Assembly: GCA_947034895.1 (NCBI GenBank)
Contig: OX344763.1
Location: 71,505,093 to 71,569,092, forward strand
DNA: 64,000 bases
DNA from: Rhytidiadelphus loreus
Taxonomy: Eukaryota > Streptophyta > Bryopsida > Hypnales > Hylocomiaceae
Reading direction: 5' to 3'
In this document: piece after piece, positions 35,277 through 45,339 of the stretch
Layout of the letters: every line of letters starts with the position of its first letter
How positions within the stretch are numbered: position 1 is the stretch's first letter
Translations under genes and position numbers: made by a program
The notes under the pieces: generated by a model
What the model saw: the letters and a program-made list of their open reading frames with translations, nothing else
Told to the model about the DNA's origin: nothing
Database searches by the model: none

Positions 35277-36699
35277 ATGTCAAGATACCCACTTCGGCTG
35301 ACCAAAAAGGCGGTTCGTGACAAGGATCGTAAAAGGAGCGGCAAACCTCGCAAGAAGCGTGTACCCATCTTGTTGCATCAAAGATGAAGGCTTTTGGGGG
35401 ATGGGAAGCAGAACCAGAGCCTTGGACATATGAAACTGTAAACAAATATGTGGATTGGTGCCACATCAACAAGTTGTTCCCATTTTGGCAACCCCCTTTG
35501 CACGTGAAGTCTAATAAGGCAAATTTGGCTTACTGCAAGAGTGTTGTCTTCCAGCAAAGGTGTTTGGAGGTATAGCAGCAACTCTATTTGGAGTCCCGGC
35601 CTTATCGAAATGACAACTTCTCTTTCTATCTTGTGCAAATGGTGTACGTTGAAGTTCAATTGAAGAAAAAGGTAGATTGGACAACCTTGAAGGAGCTTCC
35701 TATCGGTGACCGCCCGGACACACCGATAGTGCTGGATGAAGAAGGACTTCTTCAAGCAAATCAGAAGCTTTTAGAGGCAAAGCCTGGCAAGTTGGCTATT
35801 GGTGATGACCAAGTTCAATGGTCTTCAACTTCTAGCTCAGATGAGCACACTCATGAATACGATGGATATTCTTTTGAGAGTGACGACGAAGACATTGGCA
35901 AAGAAAAACAAGAGGCAGCCGAGGACGTTCAAGTTGACAAGAAGGGAAAGAAGAAGCTTGAAGAGCCGCAATCATTGTCCAAGATTAGAAAAGAAGGCTT
36001 AGATGTTCATGTACCGATGAATGTGGACCGTTCTGGTGCAGACAGTGGGTCTAGGGGAAGTAGTGACAATGGTTCAGAAGACAATTTGGAGATGTTGGGC
36101 ACTAAGATCAAAATTGCACGAGCAACTTTGATTTCAACAATAGCGGATCTTTTGAATTTGAAAGAGAAAGTACAACATCTTCTAGTGAATGGATAGGTTG
36201 AAGAAGGAGTTAGAGGCGACTGAAAACGCCATTGTTGAAAATGAGAAGATTTACTCTAAGTTAAACAAAGAAGAGTAAATTATTTCAAGAAGATCAAAGA
36301 GGGGCGTGCACACATTTCCGGTGATTTAGCGGTGCTTCAAAATAAACTTGATCTTTTGCAACGTGAGAAATGGTCCCATCAAAGCGAAAGGAGAAGCTTG
36401 AATCTTCAAATACGTGAGCTAGAGATGGAATATTATGATGATGCCTTAAAAAGAAGCCAAAAAAGAAGGCATGTTGGCTTTAGCTCTGGATTATGGTAGT
36501 AATACAGAAGAAAGAGCAACGCTTTTTTATTTGGTGAAGCTACTGAAGAAGAAACAAGAGTTGTTGCAGAGGGCATATTGGACTTGGAGTGCCACATCTG
36601 TTTTTTTAAGGAATGGCGCAAGTGGAATGTGAAAGCCATAGGTGCACCCGTGCGGAACTTCAAAGAATGGGATTGGAGCCCAAAGAAAGTGACTTTGTG
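35277..36699 (+). pseudogene. WCHI-family coiled-coil protein, copy 2
   Basis: The ATG at 35277 opens a basic N-terminus (KKAVRDKDRKRSGKPRKKR) that stops at about 35382; a frameshift there leads into the family domain: WTYETVNKYVDWCHINKLFP, then NLAYCKSVVFQQRCLEV, a TAG at 35573 where Gln is expected, and LVQMVYVEVQLKKKVDW. An acidic linker (FESDDEDIGKEKQE) follows to a stop at 36194. Coiled-coil sequence (KKELEATENAIVENEKIYSK) and further charged heptads continue in shifting frames to about 36700. The TAG in particular is a one-base lesion in otherwise intact sequence. No RING domain is seen after the coiled coil, unlike copy 3. Confidence 0.7.
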
Positions 36700-38390
36700 A
36701 ATAGTAGAAAAAGTGCTTAGTGGTTGGATCTAGTGTGGTGGAAACAAAACATTTTGGCCTTCCAATTTTTGATTTTCTAAAGGTTTTGTGGAATAAAAAA
36801 ATTCACACTTTTGTCTTTGAAATGTACATATGTTTTTTATTATATTTTGAATACGAGGGCTATGAATTTGGTATCTTTGCAAGAATGGATGTCAGAGATG
36901 GTACCTATGGGCTGAAATTTTGGACTGAATTTTTGAAACTTTGTTTGAAGATAGAAGAAATGATTACCTTTGTGGTAATATAACTTTTTTTCCAATCGGT
37001 GCCCGGGAACAAAAGTTATGCCAATATAGTCCAAACTCCAAAGCAGGGGAGAACGAGCAGCAAAAAAATGTGACAAGCACTTGAATTTATTTTTCTAAAT
37101 TTTTTTTCCTCATAGATTATAATTTTGTCTATCCGGAAAGCTTTTTTTCATTTCATTTGGATTTTTTATGAGAAAGTTATGGACAATCTTGTTTATTGGG
37201 CAATTAGAGCTTCTGGTGGAAAAAATACCTTGTAAGATTAATTTAGGAACGCAATTTTGGCAATTGTTTAAGAAAAGAAGTTTCACATGATTTAGTTTGC
37301 TTGCTAGAACAATCTGATTGTGGGGATTAGTGCATTTTAATTCTATCTTAGAAAGAAAATAGATTTTCATTCAACCTCGTATGTACTTCTATACTACAAT
37401 TTTTTTAAGAATGAAAATTAAGTTTTTTTAAAAACCTTTTTTGTATTTAGGCTCTCAACTCAATTCTCCACTATATTCGTTTAAAGCTCAAAACTCCGTA
37501 GTGCAAGAAATTAAAGTGAAAAATGTTCAAAGTCAAATAATCTAGTCCAGCAATGTGCTGAAAAAACTGTTTTTTTCACTTTAAATGCGGATATCTTGCA
37601 ATCTGTAAAATGAAAAATTCTGAAATTTTTTCCACACATTCTCATACTAGTAAGGTGTAAGATCCTATGGTTATATGTGGGAAAAAACAATTTTCAAAAA
37701 CAATTTTGGATACTTTAAAAAATTGTTGAGTAGAAGTAGGTAAGATCTAGTTGTAAAATTTAAATAATGAATGTCTCTAAAATGGAATGAAAATGGTGAG
37801 AGTGTGCTATCAAATGAAGTTAACTATGTGACTGGAACTAATTTTTTTTTAGATTGTAGAAATTGCCTGGAGAAACAAATCCTACAAGCAACTTTTAAAA
37901 GAAGAAGCTGTAGACTCAAGTTGCCCGCCAAACAAAATGGTCCATAACTTTCTCATAAAAAATCTGAATGGAATGAATCAAATTTTTCTATGTAAACAAA
38001 AAAATAATGTATGAGAAAAAAATCCCAAAGGAAAAAATTCATTAAAAGATTTGAAGATTGCAATTTTGTGGGGACCGTGTATGGAATCATTGTGCGAGGC
38101 ATTACAACAAATGTATTTGCATTTCACCAATTACATTTTAGGCTACATATGTATAAGTATGCCTAAACCTTCAAAACCAAAGCAATAGAAGGTTGTTGTC
38201 AATAAGCACAATAGTACAATACACAGCCAAGGCGGTATAGTTTTAGAAGCCAACATCTTAACCCTAACTCTTGCTAGAGTACTACATTGTGCAAGTATGG
38301 ATATGCTACGGCCCTTATACTATGGGCCTTACATCTTGTATATTACTACGATTAACTAGAACCACCATTGAAGTAAGTATCTCATAGAAA
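36700..38390. other. AT-rich spacer
   Basis: No gene seen. The composition is close to that of 32930-34675, and short open frames are FYIK-rich. It separates two convergent genes of the giant element (copy 2 on plus, copy 3 on minus), so it should contain both 3' ends. Confidence 0.5.
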
Positions 38391-38393
38391 TGT

Positions 38394-40854
38394 TTAGTTC
38401 AAGTCCATTGAATTGTTCTGAGAACCACTTGTTGCACCTTGTTCGTAATCATTGGACTCTCCAACAACGAGTTTCTTCTTAGCACGAGTCCTTGAAGCAG
38501 GTCCATCTGCTTGTAAAATAGATTCCAAGACATTGGAGTTCTTGAGAGCTTCAAGTGTCCTTTTAATTTGCGGAGAGTGTAACTCCAATAGATAATCGAG
38601 TGCTTGGCTTTGGTAATAAGGCCCGTATGTTGAGTCGAGGTAAGCCATACTATTCAAGTCTTCTGGAGTGGCATTTTCATCACAATTAGCCCCTTGTTCA
38701 CCTTCAAAATTCCAACGGTGTCCTTCCGGATGAGCACCCCACTTGAAGGTTTGGGATGTCTTATCAAAATATCCACCAAGGCATTGAAAAAAAAACGCCC
38801 TCTTCCCTACATTGTGAGCTCCTTTTCCCATAAGGTTGAATGCCACTCTTAGAATTTCATGCGAGTCCGTTTCCCAATTCAATTGTGAGGCAGCATCTCC
38901 CATTTCTTGATCATATAGGCCTTCTCGCCAACTCCAAAGCAAGTCTTGTCCCCAAAATCGGGTCTCTGCCGTCGGGTCTCTATTGTGTTCCCAAGAAGGT
39001 GGCATGTAAGTCATCAAGTTGAACATGGTATACAAGTGATCATGGAATGGTGCTAAACAAATCACACATCGTCGTCTAATCAGACATTGGGTAATGAGAC
39101 ACTGAGGATGGTACACATGTGTACATGATCCAAGTGCCCATCCTCCTTCTGGCCCAAATTGTTCTAGACATATGGGGCATTTGGTATGATCCAAGACAAA
39201 ATGAGTTGGCTTTGGCCACAATAGACTTTGGTCTTTTTCGTTGAAGTGACTAGACATCTGATTTCCGTGGTCCCAACCATTTTGTGCCTAATCTATGACA
39301 TTTTTTCCGCCACGTCAAGCATGGACATGGTATCCGGAAACATGTCTTCCATCAATGCCCATGATGTCAATCCATTCTCTCGTTTAGGGGCATTTGCTAC
39401 AAAGTTCTTTGAAACTTTGTCTAGCTCTTTCGCAACTTATTGAGATCGATCCACGGAGAGAATGCACCCGACCTTCCAATGATAGTATGTCGCTGCCAAC
39501 ATTGCCAACTTCTCTCGAAGCATTCTATTTTCCTCAGCCAAATCAAGTTCCTTTGATGATTGTAGATGTGGAATGACAAGAAACAAAAGTGAATCTTGAG
39601 TCCCTTGCAAACCATCAACGTGCGGATTGATAGTATCTCTTGAGACGAACGGAAGCGGTGCTATTGGAAGAATTGAACAACGCTTCATACGCTTGGCAGG
39701 AGGAGAAAGGTGAATGACATCGCTGGTGAGGTCCCCAACAAGCTTGTCCAAATGATGTGGATCTTGCTCAACAAAGGTGTCGTTCATGTCTGATAATGTG
39801 AAAGTCTGACGCTCTTTTTCTTGAAGGCCTTGTAATTCTCTGGATTGTTGAGAAATGAGAGCATTTTTTTGTTCACATGTTGACCGCCATTTCTTCACAT
39901 CACCTTCTAAGGTTGCAATTTGTGCATCCTTGGTCTTCAAGAGGTCGAGAGCCTTCGCCAATGTCATCGCATTGTGAACAACATCAGATTCAGACTGTGA
40001 AATGGGAATGTGATTTGTAGCACATACGGGCGAGTCGTCACTTAAAGCAAAGTCGAAGACGTTGTTGGCGTCTTGTGGTGGCAAGATTGGAGTCGCAATT
40101 GTGGTTGAGGCTGATGCCAATCTAATTTTCGTGGTAGACCGTCGCACCTTGGCAGGATGTTTCATCTTCTTTCCCCGTGATGAGGAAGCGGCTTGAACAT
40201 TTGGAACTGGAACTGGAACTTGGACGGGGGTGATAATTTGGTCCTTCACTCGTACAAGCTTAGGAATCCGTGTGCCATCTGAATCATTATCCTCTTCTGA
40301 TTCTTCCGTGTCCACCTCTTGAGTTTCTTTGTTTTGTGGATCACTTTGAAAAGGCCCAAGTCCACCCTCTGGAAATTTCAAAACCCCTCTTGGAATTATT
40401 CCAACTTCTGGACGCTCCACGTAGGTACTTTCTTTGATGGTGGTCCAGTCAACCTGTTTGTTCAAGGCAACCTCAACATAGGCACCTCTAGCAATGAACA
40501 AAGGGGACTCATTCCTATCTACAAAAGGGGTTTTGTAGAGGACCTGCCACAATTCTAAACACCTTCGTATGAAAGCTGGATTTTCACAATACTTCAAATT
40601 TGCCTTGTGAAGAACTTCTCGATGTGACACCATTCAATGTAATCTTCGCACACCTGCATACTCCATGACTCTGGCTCCTCGTTCCACTCTTTGAAAGCTA
40701 GGTGGTTATCATTGTGCAACACATGCCATCGCTTCTTGTGAATGTTATCCCTCCGTTTTCTAGTCTTGTCTTTGGCAGCCTTCCTAATTGCACTAGGAGT
40801 GCGTACAGTGGAAAAACCCGAAAGGGACCCATCACTGCTACCTCTAGTCGCCAT
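38394..40854 (-). pseudogene. WCHI-family coiled-coil protein with C-terminal RING-H2, copy 3
   Basis: Minus strand, ATG at 40854. A basic N-terminus is followed by SWSMQVCEDYIEWCHIEKFF; a frameshift near 40620 leads to ANLKYCENPAFIRRCLELW, FIARGAYVEVALNKQVDWTTIK, an acidic linker, then coiled coil (about 39960-39780) and NRMLREKLAMLAATYYHW. A TAA near 39437 (one change from CAA) and a TAG near 39300 interrupt coding-like sequence that leads into a RING-H2 frame (39257-38394). The RING ligands are Cys27, Cys30, Cys45, His47, His50, Cys53, Cys64 and Cys67 of that frame (CPIC, CTHVYHPQC, CVIC). A 200-residue unknown C-terminus ends in a Lys/Arg-rich tail. Intact, it would be a putative E3 ubiquitin ligase of about 800 residues. 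This is the best preserved of the three copies. Confidence 0.75.
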
Positions 40855-40924
40855 GAGATTTGCGGACGTCGCAAAATTGTAAGAACCAAATGATAGCAAA
40901 AAATAGTATATATATTATCCAAAA

Positions 40925-40963
40925 AGGTCACGCATGCAGCCAACAAAGGTTGCAAGACAGAAA
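40925..40963 (-). promoter_or_regulatory. Diverged core module upstream of WCHI-RING copy 3
   Basis: Minus-strand text contains CTTTCTGTCTTGCAACCT and TTGGCTGCATGCGTGACC. The second half matches the GGTGGCTGGATGTGTGCC half of the other modules; the first half is weaker. It lies about 70 bp before the ATG. Confidence 0.45.
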
Positions 40964-41029
40964 GCCTCAATGGAAAATGAAGGTGATAGCATGATGATGG
41001 GCTAGTGGATATATAGGGCGAGTGACTTC

Positions 41030-41470
41030 GGTTTAGGGGGCCGAGTACGGATAGGGCAACTACGTATTCAGCGACTGCGCGTCTGGGTAGGGCAACTGCG
41101 GGTCCAACGTGGGCGACTTCGGATACAAGTCGGGTGACAACGGGTCTCGAGTGGGTGACAGCGGGTCCAAATTGGGCGACTTTGGGTCCACCACCGAGTC
41201 TAGGTACCTTTTGCGCACTCGCGGTCGCCCATCCAAGACCACTTCCTGAACCTGCGGTCTACCTCCCAAACCCGCAGTCGCCCACCCGCGGTCTCCCTCC
41301 TAAAACAGCAATCGTCCATCTGCTGTCGCCCTCTTCCACCCGCACTCCTATACCCGCAATCTCTGTCCTCTACCCGTAGTCGCCCTCATCCACCCACAGT
41401 CTCCCACCCGCAGTCGCCCTCGTCCATCCGCAATCGTCCCTACCCGCACTCTCCTATCCGTACGCGCCCT
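41030..41470. repeat. Right subterminal GCGACTGCGGGT array, two-sided
   Basis: Forward copies at 41030-41195 belong, by orientation, to the minus-strand gene at 40854. Reverse copies at 41218-41470 (CCGCAGTCGCCC, CCCGCAGTCTCCC) read inward from the right end and mirror the left subterminal array at 18213-18600. Together both arrays form an inverted subterminal arrangement. Confidence 0.85.
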
Positions 41471-41623
41471 CCAATTTGCCAAGTGGATGCCATGTGGCAT
41501 CCACCTGGAGGGGGGTAATTTCCTGTAAAGTCAAAGGTAAATTTGACTTTTCGTGACGTCGCACGGGCTCTACTAGACGTCGCGCGACATTTGTCTGTCG
41601 CGCTGTCGCAGCGAACAACCCTG

Positions 41624-41631
41624 CGCCTGAA
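41624..41631. repeat. Right copy of 8-bp target-site duplication
   Basis: CGCCTGAA follows ACAACCCTG directly and matches CGCATGAA at 18030-18037 in 7 of 8 bases. Confidence 0.85.
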
Positions 41632-42454
41632 CTACTTCCAAGCGATCCAGCCATCGTGGGCGACAAACATCCTCGGGGCATGGAATGTCTGGGAGGAGAT
41701 GGGCAAACCGCACAATCCTAAGGATGACACTAACTCTGGATCAGTAACAAGTTCAAGGCGGTCGAAGGAAGTGCACATCAACAAGATGAAATACGCGGTA
41801 AGAGATCAACTCGAATCGAACTCAATTTGCACTTCCTCATGTTTCTATCAGTGAACTGTAATGGATTAGCTTGATTCGAGCTTGTGGCCTGACATTAGAA
41901 GCATGTGGGGTCCATTCTTGCAGGAATTTTTCAAGGCTATGCAAATGCTATTTTCCATGATCGACGTTGCAAAGGGGCAAACAAAGGCAAAAGGCAAGGA
42001 CGCAAAAAGCAGCCTGGTTATAACGAACGAGGTGAAAATTATCACAGCGCTAGACGAAGTCTTCAATCTCTGGAGTGAGGTCATCTCCAGCGCCGCGCAT
42101 GGTGAGCTCGTCGATCCTGACACTCTGAAGAAGTTCAATGCCAAGACGTCATGGAAAACGGAGAACGGGATGCTCAATAAGGAGTACTTCAAGTTCTTCG
42201 GGAATCTAACATACGATGACCTCAAGAAGCTCGCGAAGCACATCTTCAACAGGTCTGGCATCAATAGAAAACAGCCGCATCAGAAAGTGACGATCAAGCA
42301 AGCATCGTCTGTCTTAGAAAGCAATTACTCGTCAAGTGCCTGGATTGAGAGGTGAAAGCAAAAGCAGTTCATGAAGAAGGAGTTGAACAAAATCGATCCA
42401 ACATTGGGACTCTTGAACGCGGACTGTGGAAGTACGCAACATCTAGAAAAATAA
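41624..42454 (+). pseudogene. GQHS-motif protein, 3' part
   Basis: Continuation of the gene at 16761-18037. From 41632 the frame reads NYFQAIQPSWATNILGA, joining exactly with the codon broken at 18037. The exon ends at 41797 with a GTAAGA donor; the intron (41798-41923, 126 bp) ends TTCTTGCAG and holds two CTCGA-type palindromes. The next exon (41924-42454) continues in phase with FFKAMQMLFSMIDVAKG, a Lys-rich segment, and a helical C-terminus (FFGNLTYDDLKKLAKHIFNRS). A TGA at 42353 is one change from CGA; the same frame then ends at TAA (42452-42454). Spliced and without the insertion the protein would be about 660 residues. Confidence 0.75.
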
Positions 42455-45024
42455 AAATAATAGATAATAGTAATTATATAGAGTAGAAATTTTCAAATTT
42501 TCCCTAATAGGTAGGAAATAGGAAGCCCAGAACCAGAAATAGGAAATAGAGCCTTTACAAAGATCCTTAAACTGTAATTAGGGTTATAGTCGAATCCGGA
42601 AACCCTTACCGGAAACCCTAACCCTAATCCGGAAACCGGAAAGTTCCGGCCGAGTAGGCCCTAGAGCTTAATCCGGCTAGGGAACTTATGAGAACGCCGA
42701 CCCCGAAAACTACTTAACCCCCACTGCCTCCATCATTTTTCCTCTTTCTCCCGCGGGATTATCACGTGGTGCTTAGTGAGTGAAAGTGTGGTGAGATAGG
42801 GACGCGTTAGGGAGAGAAAGGGAGGCCGGTGCCGATCGCACCGGAAAGTAGGACGGAAGTGAGGTGGAACTGATGACGGAAGATTAGCGGAAAGTTAGCG
42901 GAAGTAAGTCGGAAGTGGGGACGGAATATGTTAGTAGTTATGGCAGGGCCTAGTCTGCAGTAGAAGTCAGGGATTACCGCCCGGATGATTAGTCCGGAAA
43001 TCCCTTAGAATCCGGAATACCACCGGCAACTGGAGGACAACCTAACAGATATGGGGTGCCTCGGTCTCCTAAAGAGACCTTGGAACATCCGGAGCGAGGA
43101 TATGATAGATGAAATAGTATACGGCGCTCCCAACCAGTACCATCTCACCATCAGGGGTCGTCCAAAGTCCTGGACTGTAGAAATGTGGGCGGGAGTTTAC
43201 TTTGCGCCCTCTAAGGGATCCGGATGGGCCGGACGAACAGATAAGTTCGCAGCGGATAGATTCCGGAACCCGGCCGACCCAAAAGAGGGTTACACCGCAT
43301 CTGACTGCCGGAACCCTAGGGATCAGAGAGTACTAGAGTTTCTCAGCCCCATTTTGTATCTGGAAAAGCCCATCCCGATTACAGTAACTCTGGCAAACAT
43401 AGTTTTCGGAGCCTTAGGGGAGAGAGGAAAACCGGCCCCTCGACCAATTAGTTGAGGGCTCATTATCCACTCCATTGTGGAGAAACTTTCCGGAAACTTG
43501 GTGGGGAAGAAGTCAAGCCCCATCAGCCCGTACTTCCTCCACTTGTACCACAAGCAAGAGGTACTTAGTGATCCGGAAGACATCATCTACCGGCAAGGGG
43601 ATAGCCTGCTGAGGTATGGTCTTCCCGCGGATCCGGATCCGGCGGAAGATGAATCAGAAGAAGAAGAGAAGCCGGAATCGGAGCACAACTCGCCAGATAA
43701 GCATGACTCCCGCCGAAAGAGTACGAATCCGGATGCACGGGGGAAGAGTCACCTTCCGGATCCTGTTCCATTCCGGAACCCTGAGTCGGACCAAGACGTA
43801 TTTGAGGCCACGATCGCTTGGTTACGGAATCAGAAGGCAACAAACGAACGGATGGCAACACTGATCCGGAGCGTCTGCGTGACATTGAGGGTAGCGGACG
43901 AGATAGAGATTGTCGAAGCAATCAACAACAGACCGGATCCGGAGATGGTCCGTTTACTGGAGGGCAGGATCCGGAGTTTGGAGGCCGAGCGGGATCATCT
44001 CCAAAATCGTGCGACTTGGGTGGAAGGGGAGATGAACACTGCCAACAAATGGGCGACGGATGCGACGGAGCTTGTCCGGAAACTGAGGGACCTCATCGAC
44101 CCGCCGGCAGATGTCATCACCAGATCTGCACTCTGGAACAACCAGATGAGCCGGGCAGGTCACATCACCAGAACCAAGGTTGTCAAAATCTTGGTAGACT
44201 TCGAGGCACGGATCGAGATCGCGCTGAAAGAGATGCGCCAGTTGGTGGGCCACTTCGATCCGCTCATGGGAATAGCGACCTCCATATTTCCGGAAATTCC
44301 CGGAGGCAAGTTCCCGAAGGCGACTCAGCTCAACCTTGGAACGCGAACGTCGACCTAGTACCCGCACCCGGAAGGACCTCAGTGCAGAGGGAGATCACGA
44401 ATGGGAAGAAGATTCCGGATCCGGTCCTGACGCCACGGACCACTTCGGTAAATCTCTTCCCACCTCTTCCGGTTTCTTCTGCAGAAGTTACGGCAGCAAT
44501 GGAGATTCTGGGTGGGATTCAGAATCCAGCTAGGACCCACCCGGAGGAGTTCACACACATGCAACAGCGTACACCTCCCCGACCTCCTCCAACGACCCCT
44601 ACTGAGTTCATGGACCTGGCAAAGAAGAAGGCCTCTAGGCGGAAGGTTCCCAGCGATCCGGAAGAGGTCTTGGAATCAGAAGAGGAGGAAGCGGAAACCA
44701 ACTCCACTTCCGGATCAGAGTACGCGGAGACGGATCCGGATCCGCCAAGGACACGATCCGTGACAAAGACCACCCCGACGAAGTAGATATGTCAGAAATT
44801 GGCAACTCGGATTTCAAAGGGCGGAACATCCTCCAAGAAGGCCCGAAAGGACAAGTGACTTATTAGTGGAGTTGGTTTGTTAGTTTTGGTGTTTTGTTTT
44901 CGACGCAAGTTTTCCGGATGTGGGACCTGCTGATCCGGAATTTTAGGAAGTTCCGGAATTCTAGGAGTTAACGGCTTTTCGTTTTTCCCGGAACGGTCAC
45001 CTGGCCGTTATCCAGATTTTCAGC
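42455..45024 (+). mobile_element. CCGGA-rich repeat family, copy A, 3'-truncated
   Basis: The text is saturated with CCGGA/TCCGG words and shares its leader (GTGAGTGAAAGTGTGGTGAGATAGG near 42775, matched near 54150) and its gene with copy B at 53760-57110. The 3' part present in copy B (about 56000-57110) is missing here, and a hAT end begins at 45025. I found no LTRs or terminal inverted repeats, so the class is unassigned. Confidence 0.6.
42940..44786 (+). pseudogene. CCGGA-family coiled-coil protein, copy A
   Basis: The frame from the ATG at 42940 holds two TAG stops within the first 30 codons, a TGA at 43453, then stays open to 44358. The N-terminal domain carries GAPNQYHLTIRGRPKSWTVE, AGRTDKFAADRFRNP, RVLEFLSPILYLEKP and PISPYFLHLYHKQEVL, aligning along its length with copy B. 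An acidic linker and a coiled coil (LEGRIRSLEAERDHLQNRAT) follow. After a probable frame change and a short intron (GTAAAT at 44450, TTCTGCAG near 44483), a C-terminal segment contains QNPARTHPEEFTHMQ and an acidic tail, ending at 44786. The layout suggests a gag-like or structural protein of a transposon; I recall similar repeated proteins from bryophytes, without a known function. Confidence 0.6.
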
Positions 45025-45176
45025 CAGGGTTGTCATACCGAACGGGTCGGAGTGATCGGACGGGACGGACGGACAAGCGAACCGGACACTCCGGACACCA
45101 TTCATTTTTGAAGCAATGGAAATTTTCCAAGTGAAAAGTCGCTTCCAACGTGGTTGTCTAGGACGCGGACGTGAAA

Positions 45177-45327
45177 GCCAGGGCGGGAACTTATTGTCAG
45201 GGCATGGACTTCTTGCCAGGGCGTGGACTTCTTGTCAGGGCATGGACTTCTTGTCAAGGCGTTGACTTGTTGTCAGGGTGGGGACTTGTTGTCAGGGCGG
45301 GGACTTCTTGTCAGGGCGCGGACATGA
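45177..45327. repeat. 19-bp tandem repeat near the left end of the hAT element
   Basis: Eight units of GTCAGGGCATGGACTTCTT with variants. A related but rearranged phrase on the other strand lies at about 47300-47375 (GCCCTGTCTACACGTCCACG). Confidence 0.85.
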
Positions 45328-45339
45328 AGGAGGACAACG

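Larger units (their letters stand above)
18038..41623. mobile_element. Giant (23.6 kb) hAT-superfamily element with cargo genes
   Basis: The ends are CAGGGTTGT (18038-18046) and ACAACCCTG (41615-41623), the classic hAT terminal form, followed inward by imperfectly matching TGTCGCG- and GACGTC-rich segments and a TTTACC block. An 8-bp target duplication with one mismatch flanks it. Deleting the element plus one duplication restores an uninterrupted reading frame in the host gene. Just inside each end, arrays of a GCGACTGCGGGT-like motif run inward (18213-18600 and, inverted, 41218-41470). Inside are a hAT transposase (19087-22364, minus), three WCHI-family genes, a kinase-like gene and a spliced unknown gene. 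One MITE is nested in it. The insertion itself is well supported. Whether all cargo arrived as one unit, or some genes were added by later nesting, is open; I found no other hAT-type boundary inside. Confidence 0.85.

Noticed and set aside
18213..41470. Regularly spaced short repeats that could be taken for CRISPR arrays
   Set aside because: Repeat units are 12-13 bp and degenerate, spacing is irregular and short, spacers are often related, no cas genes exist, and the DNA is eukaryotic.
42590..42640. CCCTAACCCTAA-like telomere repeat
   Set aside because: Only two imperfect units, and they are part of the CCGGAAACCCTAACC phrase of the CCGGA family.
43818..44786. A 322-codon frame overlapping the CCGGA-family protein
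   Set aside because: Its first two thirds are an out-of-frame shadow of the coiled-coil part. Only the last part, after about 44485, matches copy B and is included in the pseudogene.
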